Source: Phycomyces nitens (lineage: Eukaryota > Mucoromycota > Mucoromycetes > Mucorales > Phycomycetaceae). From it: a stretch of 64,000 bases of DNA. Where the stretch lies: assembly GCA_022702545.1 (NCBI GenBank), contig JAHRBC010000001.1:5642001-5706000 (forward strand), read 5' to 3'. A program made the position numbers and the translations under genes. Of the stretch, positions 23,745 to 35,052 are shown in pieces (the stretch's first letter is position 1; every line of letters starts with the position of its first letter). The notes beneath the pieces were generated by a model. That model saw only the letters and a list, made by a program, of their open reading frames with translations, had not been told where the DNA came from and ran no database searches.

Positions 23745-26700
23745 ATGGCAGCATCCGATATCTCCAGACGGTCGTCGGCCACCAGTCAGACTACAAAGGG
23801 CGAATCCGTGAGCCATCTCGCACCAGCTAGAATTGATGATAAACAATCCCTCGAAGAAATCGTTCCCGTCGTTCATGTCGAAGAAGAATCCACAGACAAA
23901 AAAGCCAAGAAAAAGAAGGAGCCTTCAGTCTCTCTCTATTCTCTCTTCCGTTTCGCCACACCCGTCGACAGAATCTTGATCGTGATCGCTATCCTTTGTT
24001 CTATCGGTATTGGTGCCATTCAACCCATTTCTGTCATTATCTTTGGTAGCTTTATTGGTGAGCTCCAGGGAGCCATGGCATATCCTGAAACACTCGTGGA
24101 TAAGACCCACGGACTTATCATGGCTTTCGTATATATGGGAACCGGTGTTCTTTTTGCTGCCTATGCCGCCAATGCCAGTTGGGTTCTGACAGGTGAAAAT
24201 CAGACCCGCAGAATTCGTCAGGCCTACGTCCATGCCATCCTTCGCCAAGACATGGGATGGTTCGACAAGGCTGGAGATGGTTCTCTCAACACCCGTCTGG
24301 CCACCGATACTCAATTGATTCAAGACGGCATCTCTGAGAAGTTTGGTTTATTTATTATGGCCATTTCGCAGTTTATTACCGGCTTCATCGTCGCTTTCGT
24401 CAAGGGCTGGAACTTGGCTGTCGTTATTCTGGCTACCATGCCTTTGATGGGTGGCGTTGGTGGTGCCATGGGTTACCTTATCACAAAGTACACACTCAAG
24501 ACCCAGACCTCTTATGCTGAAGCAGGATCTGTTGCTGAACAGGTCTTTTCTGGTATCCGCACTGTTTATTCCTTCTCTCTCCAGGCTCGATTCACTGATC
24601 TGTACAATATCAAGCTTGAAAAGGCCATGGAGACCGGTGTCAAGCGTGGCATCATTCTCGGTCTCGGTTTTGGTTCATTCATGTTCATTCTCTTTGGTAC
24701 CTACGGTCTCTCTTTCTGGTACGGTTCGCAGCTTGTCATCAAGGGCACCATGGATGGTCCTACTGTTCTTGTTGTCTTTTTTGCCATGATCATGGGCGCC
24801 ATGGCCCTTTTGCAGTTGCCTCCCAATCTTTCTGCTGTATCCAGTGCATGCGGTGCCGCTTACAAGATCTTTGCAACCATCGACCGTGTTCCTGACATTG
24901 ACCCCGATTCAATCGAGGGCACCAAGCCTGCCCATATTGTTGGTGACATTGAGTTCAAGAATGTCCAGTTTACATACCCCACACGTCCCGATGTTCCTAT
25001 CCTCAAATGTCTTGATCTCAAGATTCGTGCCGGCCAAACCGTTGCGTTTGTTGGTCCTTCAGGATCCGGCAAGTCTACCAGTGTTCAGCTTCTCCAGCGC
25101 TTCTATGATCCTATCAACGGCCAGGTCACTCTTGATGGCCAGGATCTCAAGTCTTACAATGTTGCATGGTTGCGCTCGCAGATTGGTGTTGTCAGTCAAG
25201 AACCTGTTTTGTTCAACATGACCATTCGCCAGAACTTGCTCATGGGCACCACCAAGGAAATCTCCAAGGAAGAAATTATCGAGGCTTGCAAAAAGGCCAA
25301 TTGCCACTCCTTTATCTCTGAATTGCCCCAGGACTACAACACTCTTGTTGGTGAACATGGTGGAATGTTGTCTGGTGGTCAAAAGCAGCGTATTGCTATT
25401 GCTCGTGCTATTCTCAAGAACCCCTCTATCCTGTTGCTTGATGAAGTAAGTTGCACATAACCTTTTATTGATTGTTTTATTTATGAATATTCTGTTTTTA
25501 GGCCACTTCCGCGCTTGATACACAATCCGAGCGTCTGGTTCAAAAGGCCTTGGATGCCGCGGCTGCTGATCGTACTACAATTGTCATTGCACATCGTCTC
25601 TCTACCATTCGCAACGCTGACTTGATTGTTGTTATGCAGCAAGGTGATCTCATTGAACAAGGAACCCACAATGAATTGCTCGCCCTTGGTGGTGTCTATT
25701 CTGAACTCGTTTCCAAGCAGCAAATCGCCACCACTCAGACCGGACACGTTGAAGAAGAGATCGATGATGAAGACCTTTTGATGCAAGAAACCTTGGCACT
25801 CAAGAAAGAACAGGCCCAGCAATCTCAACAGGTTAACGATGATTTCGAGGTTATCACCGAAAAGACCGATGATCTTAAACTTGTCAAGACCAACACCAAT
25901 GTTTCCATCGACGCCTACCAGATCAAGCTCAATAAGGAAAAGGCGGTCAAGAAGGCTGCCAAGAAGCAAGACGCTCCTCTCAAGAAGGTTATCCAGATGA
26001 TGCGCCCAGAATGGCCCCTTTTGGCCATTGGTGTATGTGGTGCTGCTGTTGCTGGTGCTGTATTCCCTTGTTTCGCCCTCATTTTCGCTGAAGTCATTTC
26101 TATCATCTCCTTTGGTACAAACATTTCTCCCGGACCTTTCCAAGGTGCCAATTTGTATGCTTTCTTGTTTGTTATCATTGGTATCGCCGCCTTCTTTGGA
26201 TTTTCTGCCCAGGTTATTGCTTTCGAAGTCGCTGGTGAACGTTTTACCAAGAGACTCCGTAGTGATGTATTCCGTGCCTTTATGCGCCAAGAGATTGGCT
26301 ATTTCGATGAGCCCGATCACAACCTCGGTGCATTGACCTCCAAGCTGGCTATTGATTCCAAGAACGTAAACGAATTGGTCACAAAGACATGGGGTGACAT
26401 TACCCAGATCATTGTTACAGCCATCACTGGTAAGTTTATTTTGACTTGTATATATAAAATAAAATCGATACTAACATGTGCACTCTAGGTCTTTCTATTG
26501 CATTCTCCAAGAGTTGGCTTTTGACCTTGATTGTCCTTTTGATGACACCCTTTATTATGGGCGCCACTGCCTATGAGTCCAAGATTCAGCGTGGCTTTGA
26601 AGACAAGACCAAGAAGGCCAATGAACAGAGTGGTGAAGTTGCTGGTGAAGCCATCAAGGAAATCCGTACCGTTGCCGCCCTTAACAAGCAGTACCACTTT

Positions 26701-27807
26701 GAAGACAAATACTACAAGGCTACCGAGTATCCTCACAGTCTTGCCCAGCGCAAGGCCCTGACCTCTTCCGTTGGCTATGCTCTCCAGCAGGGTATCTCTC
26801 TCTACACTAGCGCTGTCACTTTCTATGCCGGTATGCGTCTGATGGCCGACGGCAGAATTGACTTTTCTCAGATGTTCACCACCATGATGGCTATTATGAT
26901 CACTGCCCAAACTGTTGGTCGCGGTAGTGTGTTTGCTTCTACCTTTGCCAAGGCCAAGTACTCTGCCATTGCTGCCTTTGGTGTCATTGAGCGTGTTCCA
27001 TCTATCGACCCTGAACTTGAAGGTATCGAGCCCACATCATCTCAGATTGCTGGCGATATCAAGTTTGAAGACATCACTTTCCGCTACCCTGCTCGTCCTG
27101 ATATTTCCATCTTTAACGGTGAATTCAATCTTACCGGAAAGGCTGGTCAGACTATTGCCCTTGTTGGTCCTTCTGGTTGTGGTAAATCTACTACTATTGG
27201 TATGCTCCAGCGTTGGTATGATCCCATCTCTGGTACCGTCCGTCTCGATGATAACAATGTCAAGAACTACTCGCTTGGTAACCTTCGCAGCCACATGGCC
27301 TTGGTTGGCCAGGAACCCGTTTTGTTTGACATGTCCATTGGTGACAATATCCGCTTTGGTGTCGATGATTCCAAGACCGTAACTCAAGAAATGGTCGAAG
27401 ATGCTTGCCGCGCTGCCAATATCCACAAATTCATTATCGGTCTTCCTCTTGGTTACGATACTCGTGTCGGTGACAAGGGTTCTCAGTTGTCTGGTGGTCA
27501 GAAGCAGCGTATTGCCATTGCTCGTGCTTTGATTCGCAAACCTCGCGTTTTGCTCTTGGATGAGGCTACTTCTGCTTTGGACTCAGAGTCAGAGAAGCTT
27601 GTCCAGGCTGCTATTGATAACATTTTGGAAGAAGGTGGCCGTACCACAATTACCATTGCCCATCGTCTGTCTACCATTCAGGGAGCTGATCTCATCTGTG
27701 TTGTCAAGGATGGCCGTGTTGCTGAACAAGGCACACATTGGGAACTGCTCAAATTGAACGGTGCCTACAGTGCCCTGGTTCACCAACAGTCTCTCAGTGC
27801 CAACTAA
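23745..27807 (+). CDS. full-length ABC-B transporter (P-glycoprotein/MDR type)
   Basis: Three exons, 23745-25445, 25502-26429 and 26489-27807, about 1315 residues, arranged TMD1-NBD1-TMD2-NBD2. NBD1 has Walker [10 protein letters not shown] (about 436-444), signature LSGGQKQR (about 542-549) and Walker B ILLLDE followed across the intron by ATSALD. NBD2 has GPSGCGKST (about 1103), LSGGQKQR (about 1210) and [12 protein letters not shown]. Each TMD has about six hydrophobic helices. Both D-loop and H-loop sequences (IAHRLSTI) are intact in both halves, so both ATP sites look competent. The N-terminal and linker regions are charged. Family members export drugs, lipids or peptides such as mating factors; the substrate cannot be read from sequence. 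Codon use is strongly biased to C/T-ending codons compared with neighbours, suggesting high expression. Confidence 0.95.
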
Positions 27808-28443
27808 GTTATTACTCCTATTACTACTACTACTATTACTATCATCATTTAACTAGCACCTATACCACACCTAGAGTTTCTATCTGCTGTTATCACTTCA
27901 TTCCATATTTATTTCTCTATAATTACTTTACTTGTACAATACTTTTGTCTAAGAACATTACAACTGTAATAAAATCTATACTCTCGGAAATATACATCTT
28001 TTTTTTCTTATTGAATTCTCAATTATTTGCATACACACATAAGGTTTCTTACAAAACTAATTATTATTGGCATGATTTTATACTGGCCTTCAAGGTCTAG
28101 TATAAAGGGTATTGAGCAATCGTAAACCTGGAATTTGAAAAAAAGGGCATCGTGAAGCCACCCTTGAAAAATATATGTATTTAAACTACTGTATAATTTT
28201 TATATATATAAATTCTTTATTGACATTTCTCAGCCAAATATCTATACAAAAATCCTTTTTGGAAAAATAAAATTGTCGTTTCAGCTCCTTGGTTAATTTT
28301 GCTGCTTTTCCCCAAACAACCCGTAAGACAAAAAATGAATCTGTTATAAATTATAAAACAACAGCCAACCAGTTTGAAAAAATAAATAAATAAAGATAAT
28401 CGTCATTGACACTGCCCTCAATAATCAGGTAGCTCAGCTATCA
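27808..28443. other. ABC transporter 3' flank
   Basis: It starts with a CTA/TTA triplet repeat (about 27808-27850) in the presumed 3' UTR, then AT-rich DNA with a short TA run near 28200. No LTR-like direct repeat could be matched to the far side of the Gag ORF. Confidence 0.55.
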
Positions 28444-28659
28444 ATGAGAGATGATGCGGAAATTGCCGAAAAGGAAGCATCGACAGAGATGAGCTCTCAT
28501 TGCAAGGAGTTGGATTCTGTAAAGTATAACGAAGAAAAATGTCTGCAAACCGTCGAGTGTATTCAAACAACAGAGAGCGAGCTGAAGAATATACAAAAGG
28601 ACTTGAACAAAAAGATTCGCGAGTGGAAGAAATGTTACAGCAGCGGACAAGACTCATGA
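28444..28659 (+). CDS. small coiled-coil ORF next to Gag
   Basis: This is a 71-residue frame, charged and rich in Glu, Lys and Asp, predicted to be mostly coiled coil. Its stop is 17 bp before the Gag ATG and it lies in a different frame. It could be the N-terminal part of the Gag polyprotein separated by a frameshift or an unrecognised intron, or a separate small ORF. I do not recognise a family. Confidence 0.4.
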   Translation: MRDDAEIAEKEASTEMSSHCKELDSVKYNEEKCLQTVECIQTTESELKNIQKDLNKKIREWKKCYSSGQDS

Positions 28660-28675
28660 ATAAAAGGGAAACTTG

Positions 28676-29596
28676 ATGTTTTCAATGGATGATGTGCCAA
28701 GATTTCAAATCAAGGCCATGAACAAGGAGTATTTCCATGGAAGAGTGATGTTCGAGGACGTGAACTCGTTCACGGTGGCGTACGAGTTATTCCTGCATGT
28801 TGCAGGTTTGGAGAATGATGAGGGCTGGAAGCTCTACCTCAACGTAGCCTTCCATTCTTCGTTCGATTTCTGGGTGAAGAATAAGTTGGACCTGGCAAAA
28901 ACATGGCCAGAAGCCAAGAAGATATTGGAAGAGAAGTTCAACTCCAATATCTCCAGGGGCAAAGCACGATTGAACATGTGCTTCATGAAGATCAGGGACG
29001 GTGAGAGCGTGGAGGAATACTCCATGAGATTCCTCAAGGAAGCCGCAAAGGCGGGCTTCAGTGGTGAAGACACCACGCTGGCAGAGATCTTTCTGTCGGG
29101 GCTCCCTCATGCTTGGTATCAGTTTATTTTCACCAATCTGACCAATGAACCAGAGGATGCGAGCTTCGAAAAGACAGTAGAGCAGATTACCAAGGCTGCC
29201 AAGAAGGTTGCCATTGTGGCCACAAATAAGGGTGGAAAAAGGAAGTTCCCCGGGAATTCTGGAGACTTCTTCTGCCCGGATCATGGCGCCTATGCTGCTG
29301 ATCACGATGAAGAAGATTGCCTGCAGGCTCAACAGAGCAAGAAGGCAAAGGCAGACCAAGGCAACTTGGGTGCCAAGAACCTGCTATTCAGGGCCACCAA
29401 CAACGGCCACCGGCACTTGGAAGCAACCGCTCCAAGAGACAGAGCATGCCGGTACTGCAGCAATCCGTTCTTTCGAGGACATGTTTGCGAGCAGTATTAT
29501 CTGGCAAACCCAGAAAAGAGGCCCGAGAATAAGGTTCATCACAAGAACATTGCGGTGAACGTGGCCTCCACAGGCAATGTGCGAGTCTGGTGCTGA
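28676..29596 (+). mobile_element. Gag-like retrotransposon ORF (Ty3/Gypsy type), no pol
   Basis: An uninterrupted ORF of about 306 residues from the ATG at 28676. The central region (EDVNSFTVAYELFLHVAGL, GWKLYLNVAFHSSFDFW, SVEEYSMRFLKEAAKAGF, LAEIFLSGLPHAWYQ) matches the retrotrans_gag capsid fold of Ty3-type elements common in Mucorales genomes. The C-terminal half has Cys/His-rich nucleocapsid-like motifs (FFCPDHGAYAADHDEEDC and CRYCSNPFFRGHVC). No protease, reverse transcriptase, RNase H, integrase or LTR follows within 1.4 kb. The base composition is clearly more GC-rich than the flanks. It is either a solo remnant or a domesticated gag; the ORF shows no stop or frameshift in its main body. 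Confidence 0.75.
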
Positions 29597-30989
29597 AACT
29601 AGCTGTATAAACCGCTATATAATTAATAAATACTTTGCAAACAAATACATTTTCCAAGTATAGGTGTGCCATAAAGAATTGTACGTATTATAATAGCTAT
29701 CATTAGTGAGTGGATCATACATAATCAATTTCTGCGGTATATGTCGATGCTCTTATCAACTTAAAACCGCTGACTTTCCTGATCATATAGCCGTAGAAGC
29801 TGATATATTATTAAGATATACGAGTGCTGCTCGTTAAGATATATATATATATATATATATTTGATAATTTATTAGAATGGCGAGTATTGTTTATAGTTAT
29901 CCTTCAGTATTCATAATTTACACACACACAATACCTCTATAAATTTGGGATTATAAGTCTTAAGAATTGTACTTTAACTCATAAAAATAGGTGTTTATAT
30001 CCCTATTTCTATTTTCAACAGCTAATAGTCTTTTAAGCATCTCAAGGTAGTAAATTTCGCATAGACTTCAAGTTTCCCACTCCTATTTCAAAAACATCTT
30101 TTGATTTTCTTAATGTTGTAGACTGGCAAGGTCTTTCTTGTACTGCTTTGACATTACTGTCTTGGGAGGTATAGCATCATTTCCTTGAAAATAGTAATAT
30201 ATGTACTTCTTGTGTGGAAAGCTGTCAAATAATTGGATAAACACTGTCAGCAGTACTTTCGCATAGACCTTGCATCCATATTTTCCTTTAGGACAGCAAG
30301 GGGTCGATCACATACAGTCTAGATACACCCCATACCATATTACTAATCTACTATCTCATTGGACCTTTGTTCAAAGATATTCTGTGATGTATGTTCTCTA
30401 CAAAGCCGGCTTTATTATACCATTGTATACTAAATCGATTTGTTCTTCTACAGTTTTACGCCTCAAGATCTTAGGAATCGACATTAAGTCTTGATTAGTT
30501 CCAAGCTTAATACATCTTTGTGCATTTGAATTGTATGTAACTTTTTCTGAAATGGCTTTTTCTTCTTCTTCTTTGTTTGAGGAATTTGAGCAAGACATTG
30601 CCATAAGATTAAATAGCACAGGGAAAATAAAGAGATGCCAAAGATAAATATATGAATTCTGAATCCAACAATTCAAATTTACAAGACACCGTATGATTAT
30701 TTCTCTTGATTTAGGGTGCAAACAACAAGATTAGTGTCTAAACTCATATTGCAAAGGAATATATTCAACCAAATGTCCAGAAACCAACACCACTACCAAC
30801 TGACATCCTATGTATAATATAAAGTTGATTTTGATTGGTTATATCAATTTTTGGGTGTACAAAGCTTCCTGAAATAAATGTCGCCTCTTTACAACTTTTA
30901 TAATACAAAATATACGCTGGGATATTTGACAGCAGAAAGACTCAATTGTGACAAACTTGGTCATTGATTTTTTTCCTACCTTGGCAGAA
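29597..30989. other. spacer with (TA)n tract and a decayed minus-strand gene
   Basis: AT-rich DNA following the Gag ORF. It includes a (TA)n tract at about 29839-29860 and minus-strand coding fragments at 30110-30721 described separately. The end serves as promoter of the cyclophilin gene. Confidence 0.55.
30110..30721 (-). pseudogene. decayed protein-coding fragment, family unknown
   Basis: On the minus strand one open stretch reads NSSNKEEEEKAISEKVTY ... IPKILRRKTVEEQIDLVYNG and then stops. A second, start-less frame (30295-30110) reads CPKGKYGCKVYAKVLLTVF ... FPHKKYIYYYFQGNDAIPP ... YKKDLASLQH before its own stop. The two lie in different frames with no splice sites that join them cleanly. 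Both look like real protein rather than random AT-rich translation. I call it a probable relic; a multi-exon gene with missed splice sites is the alternative. Confidence 0.35.
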
Positions 30990-31845
30990 ATGGCTAGATA
31001 CATCCATCTCGATGTTGCGATTGGTGATGTTGCTAAACATCACGATGAATCTCGCCGCCATGATAGTGTGAAGAATTGGGTCACTCAATGGGGAACAACT
31101 TATGGATTCTCCAGCAATGATTTTGATCAGATATCCTCTACCGAAAAAGACACATTACGCGATATTCTTGCCAATGACCCTACTGCCCAGACCGAGGCAT
31201 GGTTGGTAGATCCTCCCAAGAACCTAGGTGGTGGTCGACTTGTGATTGAGCTTTTCGATAAAGAGTGTCCAAAGACCTGCGAAAACTTTGCCAGCCTTTG
31301 CAAAGGTGGCAAGATTGGAAAGAGTTCGAAAAAACCACTTTATTACAAAGACACCCTGATGTTTCGCCTTGCTCCCAACTATATGGTTCAAGGTGGTGAT
31401 GTGACAAGAGGTAATATATTATTTGGACACAATCAAGTTCTAAAGGGATGTGAGATAGGCGATGGATCAGGAGGGGATAGCATATACAACGGAAAGTTCA
31501 ACGATGAGAAACCAGGCTTAGCAAAACAATACTCACAGCCTGGAGTGATTGCCATGGCCAACTCTGGTGGGTAGATTATATATTATTATTATTATTATAT
31601 ATACTTTAAAATCCCAAGGTATTAATGTTTAATCAGGCAAGAACTCGAATACTTCCCAGTTCTTTATCACTCTGGGAGACAAGAATTCAAATTCGGCTCA
31701 GTTTAGCAAGATTAACGGCAAATATGTAATCTTTGGCCAAGTAGTTGAAGGACTAGAGGTCTTGACTGAAATCAACACTGTGCCTGTCCAGGGCGAGAAA
31801 CCGCTCAGCGACATCACTATCCTGAACTGCGGCGATGGAAAATGA
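30990..31845 (+). CDS. cyclophilin-type peptidyl-prolyl isomerase with N-terminal extension
   Basis: Three exons, 30990-31410, 31459-31566 and 31637-31845, about 245 residues. I chose the ATG at 30990 (MARYIHLDVAIG). An N-terminal extension of about 75 residues precedes the cyclophilin fold, which begins at GRLVIELFDKECPKTCENF. Core motifs include MFRLAPNYMVQGGDVTRG, GDGSGGDSIYNGKFNDE, MANSGKNSNTSQFFITLGD and GQVVEGLEVL. The region that carries the cyclosporin-binding Trp in CypA is divergent (NSAQFSKINGKYVIFG), so cyclosporin sensitivity may be lost. Its stop is only 63 bp before the DHFR ATG. Confidence 0.88.
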
Positions 31846-31908
31846 AGGATACTTTTTTTTAAAAAAAAAACATTAAGAAACACCCCAAAGGCATCCTTAA
31901 CTCACAAC

Positions 31909-32600
31909 ATGACCAAAGACAATATAATCATTCTTATGGCAGCCGCTCTCTCAGATACTAGAGGAATCGGGTACAAGCAAGACTTGCCCTGGCACATTCC
32001 AGCCGATAGTAAATGGCTTCATCGTATTACTACAAAGAAATACAATCAACCCCTTTTGAATCAACTCGATCAAGACTGGCACAATGTTGTGATTATGGGT
32101 CGTCTGTCTTGGGAATCCATTCCAATGCAAGGGATTCCAATGGAAAACAGATTTAATATTGTTGTTTCACGTAATCCAGATTACAACATGTCAGTAAGCA
32201 AAATCGAGTCTCAAAATCATCAATCATTCTCAGAACCTGTGTTTCATAAAGACATGCTGTAGACAAGTTTCCCAATGTGTCTCTGTCAAATAGTATTTCC
32301 CAAGCCCTTTTGGACGGTATTGAGAAAAGCCAGAAAACGGGCGGACGTATCTTTGTCCTGGGTGGCGAGAACGTCTACGAGGAAGCCATGATTTTGCCTC
32401 AGTCTACGCACATCTTGTTGACAATTGTTCACGCCAAAGAACCCATTGAGTGCGATACCTTTATGCCACATATAGATCCTGGCATCTTTCGCCAGGCAAG
32501 TCATCAAGAGTTAGAGGAGTTCGTACAAGAAATTGTTCCAGAGGGAATACAGAGCCATGAAAACCTTGATTATGAATTTCTTCTTTATGTACGTATATGA
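31909..32600 (+). CDS. DFR1: dihydrofolate reductase
   Basis: Two exons, 31909-32193 and 32268-32600, about 205 residues. The enzyme reduces dihydrofolate to tetrahydrofolate with NADPH and is needed for thymidylate synthesis. Visible signatures are MAAALSDTRGIGYKQDLPWHIPAD (residue 8 onward), VVIMGRLSWESIP, FNIVVSRNPDYN, and the NADPH-binding GGRIFVLGGENVYEEA. A tail with TFMPHIDP and YEFLLYVR completes the fold. The exact 3' splice site (32267) was chosen so that SRNPDYN..FPNVSLSNS keeps frame. It lies 63 bp after the cyclophilin stop, and its own stop is 8 bp from the stop of WDR70 on the opposite strand. Confidence 0.9.
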
Positions 32601-32608
32601 TTGTTTCT

Positions 32609-34825
32609 TTATTCGCTTTCCTCTTCTTCTTCTGCAAAGACGGGTTTAGGCTGTGTAGACTTGTAAACTAAAAATAAATTTGAAGCATATAAGCATATAA
32701 GCATGTATTTAAAGATCTCGAAAAGTTATTGCACTTACCATTGCTAACCCACATGGGATCTTTTTCAGCAGCATCTGCATATCTAAGGAGTGCCTCTCGA
32801 GGATCCTCGTCTATAGAATATTGTGAATATAATGTCACTAGTTTTTATATCAATTGTACCTCTTGTAGTGTCCTTGGAGAATCCAGCAATCACGGCCTGT
32901 TGCTCGTTCAAACCAACCCTGCCACCCTTTCCAGGTCCATTTACAGGCATTTCTAAAACCATTGTCAATATTTCTGGTTCATAATCAAAACTATGCATTC
33001 TTACCTGGACGATGAGACACCTTTGGGTCTCTTCTCAGCTTCTCTCTCTTTCTCTTGGAACTTCTAGGTTCATCGTCTCTGAACATCGGGAGGGCATGGG
33101 GTGTAATAATGGGGCGATCGATTTCATAGTCATCCACTGCACGCTTCTTGGCTTCCTTCACCACACATAGCTTGGCGCCACGAACAGAGTGAGTAGGACT
33201 ATAGAATACGCTCACAGTACCATCGGCACTTCCGGTAACGATCTAAAGATGATTCATACAATTAAAGCAGACTTTTCGATTAATCATTAATAAAAATATA
33301 CTTACTTGGTTGATGCGAGGATGCCAAAGAACCTTTACTACACTAGATTGATTGACGCCTGTGGTAGACTGTTAGATATGGCCAAAAGATTGAATTATAT
33401 CTCTGGGACTCACTCAGGGTTCTTCTGATCTCAAGTGTTTCACGATCCATCATGACCAGCTTGCCGTATCCTTCTCCCTTGGGTACAGATGTACCTAGAA
33501 TTTCGCTTTAGTTATCAAATCTCGTCTCTATAACTTGCACCCTACCTGTCAATATAAGACGCTCGTCAGGGCTGAATATCACATTTGCCTGAGGGTTAAC
33601 AACCTCTAGGTTATAGGCTGCACGCACTGGTTTCTTGATGTTACGAGTATCCCACAGCTTCACAGAATCATCTCCACCACGAGTTACCAAGGTGTGGCCA
33701 TCCCGAGAAAATATCACAGAAGATGTCTCGGATTGTTTTTGATGAGCATCAGGAACAGCCATGGTAGGTCTTAAGAATGAACTCGAGGTATCCCACAAAT
33801 TCAATGTACCATCCTGGAAAGCACCTGCAATCAACTTTCCATCGTGGCTGTAGGCAACAGCAGTTGCAGAAGAGCGCCCACCTCGCTCGCGAGATTTATA
33901 GGGAATAACAGCCTTTTGTCTGCGCTTATTATCAATGTCCCAGAGACGAATGGTACCATCTTGAGAAGAGGTAATGAATGTCTTGCGATCTGAAGGATGC
34001 CAGGCACCTCCTGTCAATGCACCCACATGGCCATCGGTATGGCGCAGATCACGAATATAAGGATCTCCTTTCATATACTCGCACAATTCAAGACCATTGC
34101 GATCATATAGTTTTGCACGGGCACTACCAGTAATGGCCAAGAAAGAATCACCTGTGAGAGAGTAAAGAACATCATGCACTTGATGACCGGGACAAGGTTC
34201 GAGAGTACGGAAGGGACGGAATGACTTGTCCATTCCAGAGAAATCCCAAAACTTGACTTCGTAATCATATCCACCGGTAATCAAACGCGATCCCGAAGGA
34301 TCTAATGTCAATGCTGATACTGTTCTTTGATGATCACGCAGCCTAATCTCATGGGTAATAGGAAGTACGTCCGAGGATGCTTCAACATTGTCATCGCTGT
34401 CATCGTCGTCGTCATCATCATCATCGGCATCGCTTGTTTCTTTGTCTTTGGTAGTTGCTTTTGTTGATCCCTGGCTTGTCTCGATACGGGCCCGCTTGTC
34501 GCCGGCTGGAATGAGATCCTGAATTTGGGACATTTTAGACACGTACGATCCGATCGTCATTATTTTTTTCTCGCTTACTTCTCTCTTGGTCTTTTCAAAC
34601 TCTAGTGACATGTCCTTTTCTTTCTTTTGTTTTCCAAATGAAGTTGGTAAAAAGTCACGCAAGGCATCCCAATCACCATTGCCAGAATTCGCTTTACTAG
34701 CTACAGGTGTCTTTTTCTTTGCCCCAAACGATTGAGGAAAGAGACTTGAGAGATCGTCATTCTGCCAAACAGTAAATGGGTCAGTGGCGATGATTAAGTA
34801 TTAATGTACGTACGAATCCAGACAT
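32609..34825 (-). CDS. WDR70: WD40-repeat protein WDR70 (gastrulation-defective homologue)
   Basis: Eight exons on the minus strand: 34825-34814, 34761-33546, 33494-33414, 33358-33306, 33242-33005, 32952-32860, 32810-32739 and 32667-32609, about 607 residues. The four-codon first exon (MSGF) joins NDDLSSLFPQSFGAKKK. An acidic Asp run precedes seven WD-type repeats, with blades such as VSALTLDPSGSRLITGGYDYEVKFWDFSG and TFITSSQDGTIRLWDIDNK. The C-terminal part (ITPHALPMFRDDEPRSSKRKREKLRRDP, GPGKGGRVG) is specific to WDR70. The family is linked to chromatin and the DNA-damage response. It ends tail-to-tail with DHFR. Confidence 0.9.
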
Positions 34826-35052
34826 GTTGACAAGAACAACCAAGTTGCATCAAACAAATTCGACTATGCAGTATATCTGCACGTGACTCGGTCTTTTCTT
34901 TTTCTTTTTAATTTTATGTGGATCCCGGATTATGTTCTGCATATTTGGTTTTCGATTCATCAGAATAAAGTATTGATAAATGATACTCGGGGTAAACAAG
35001 ATGGGCACTAGAAGTTATTGATATTTATACAGATTTGATACTTCGAGGGCTA

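Noticed and set aside
25481..26320. 279-codon minus-strand ORF inside the ABC transporter
   Set aside because: Shadow of a highly biased coding gene; no family motif.
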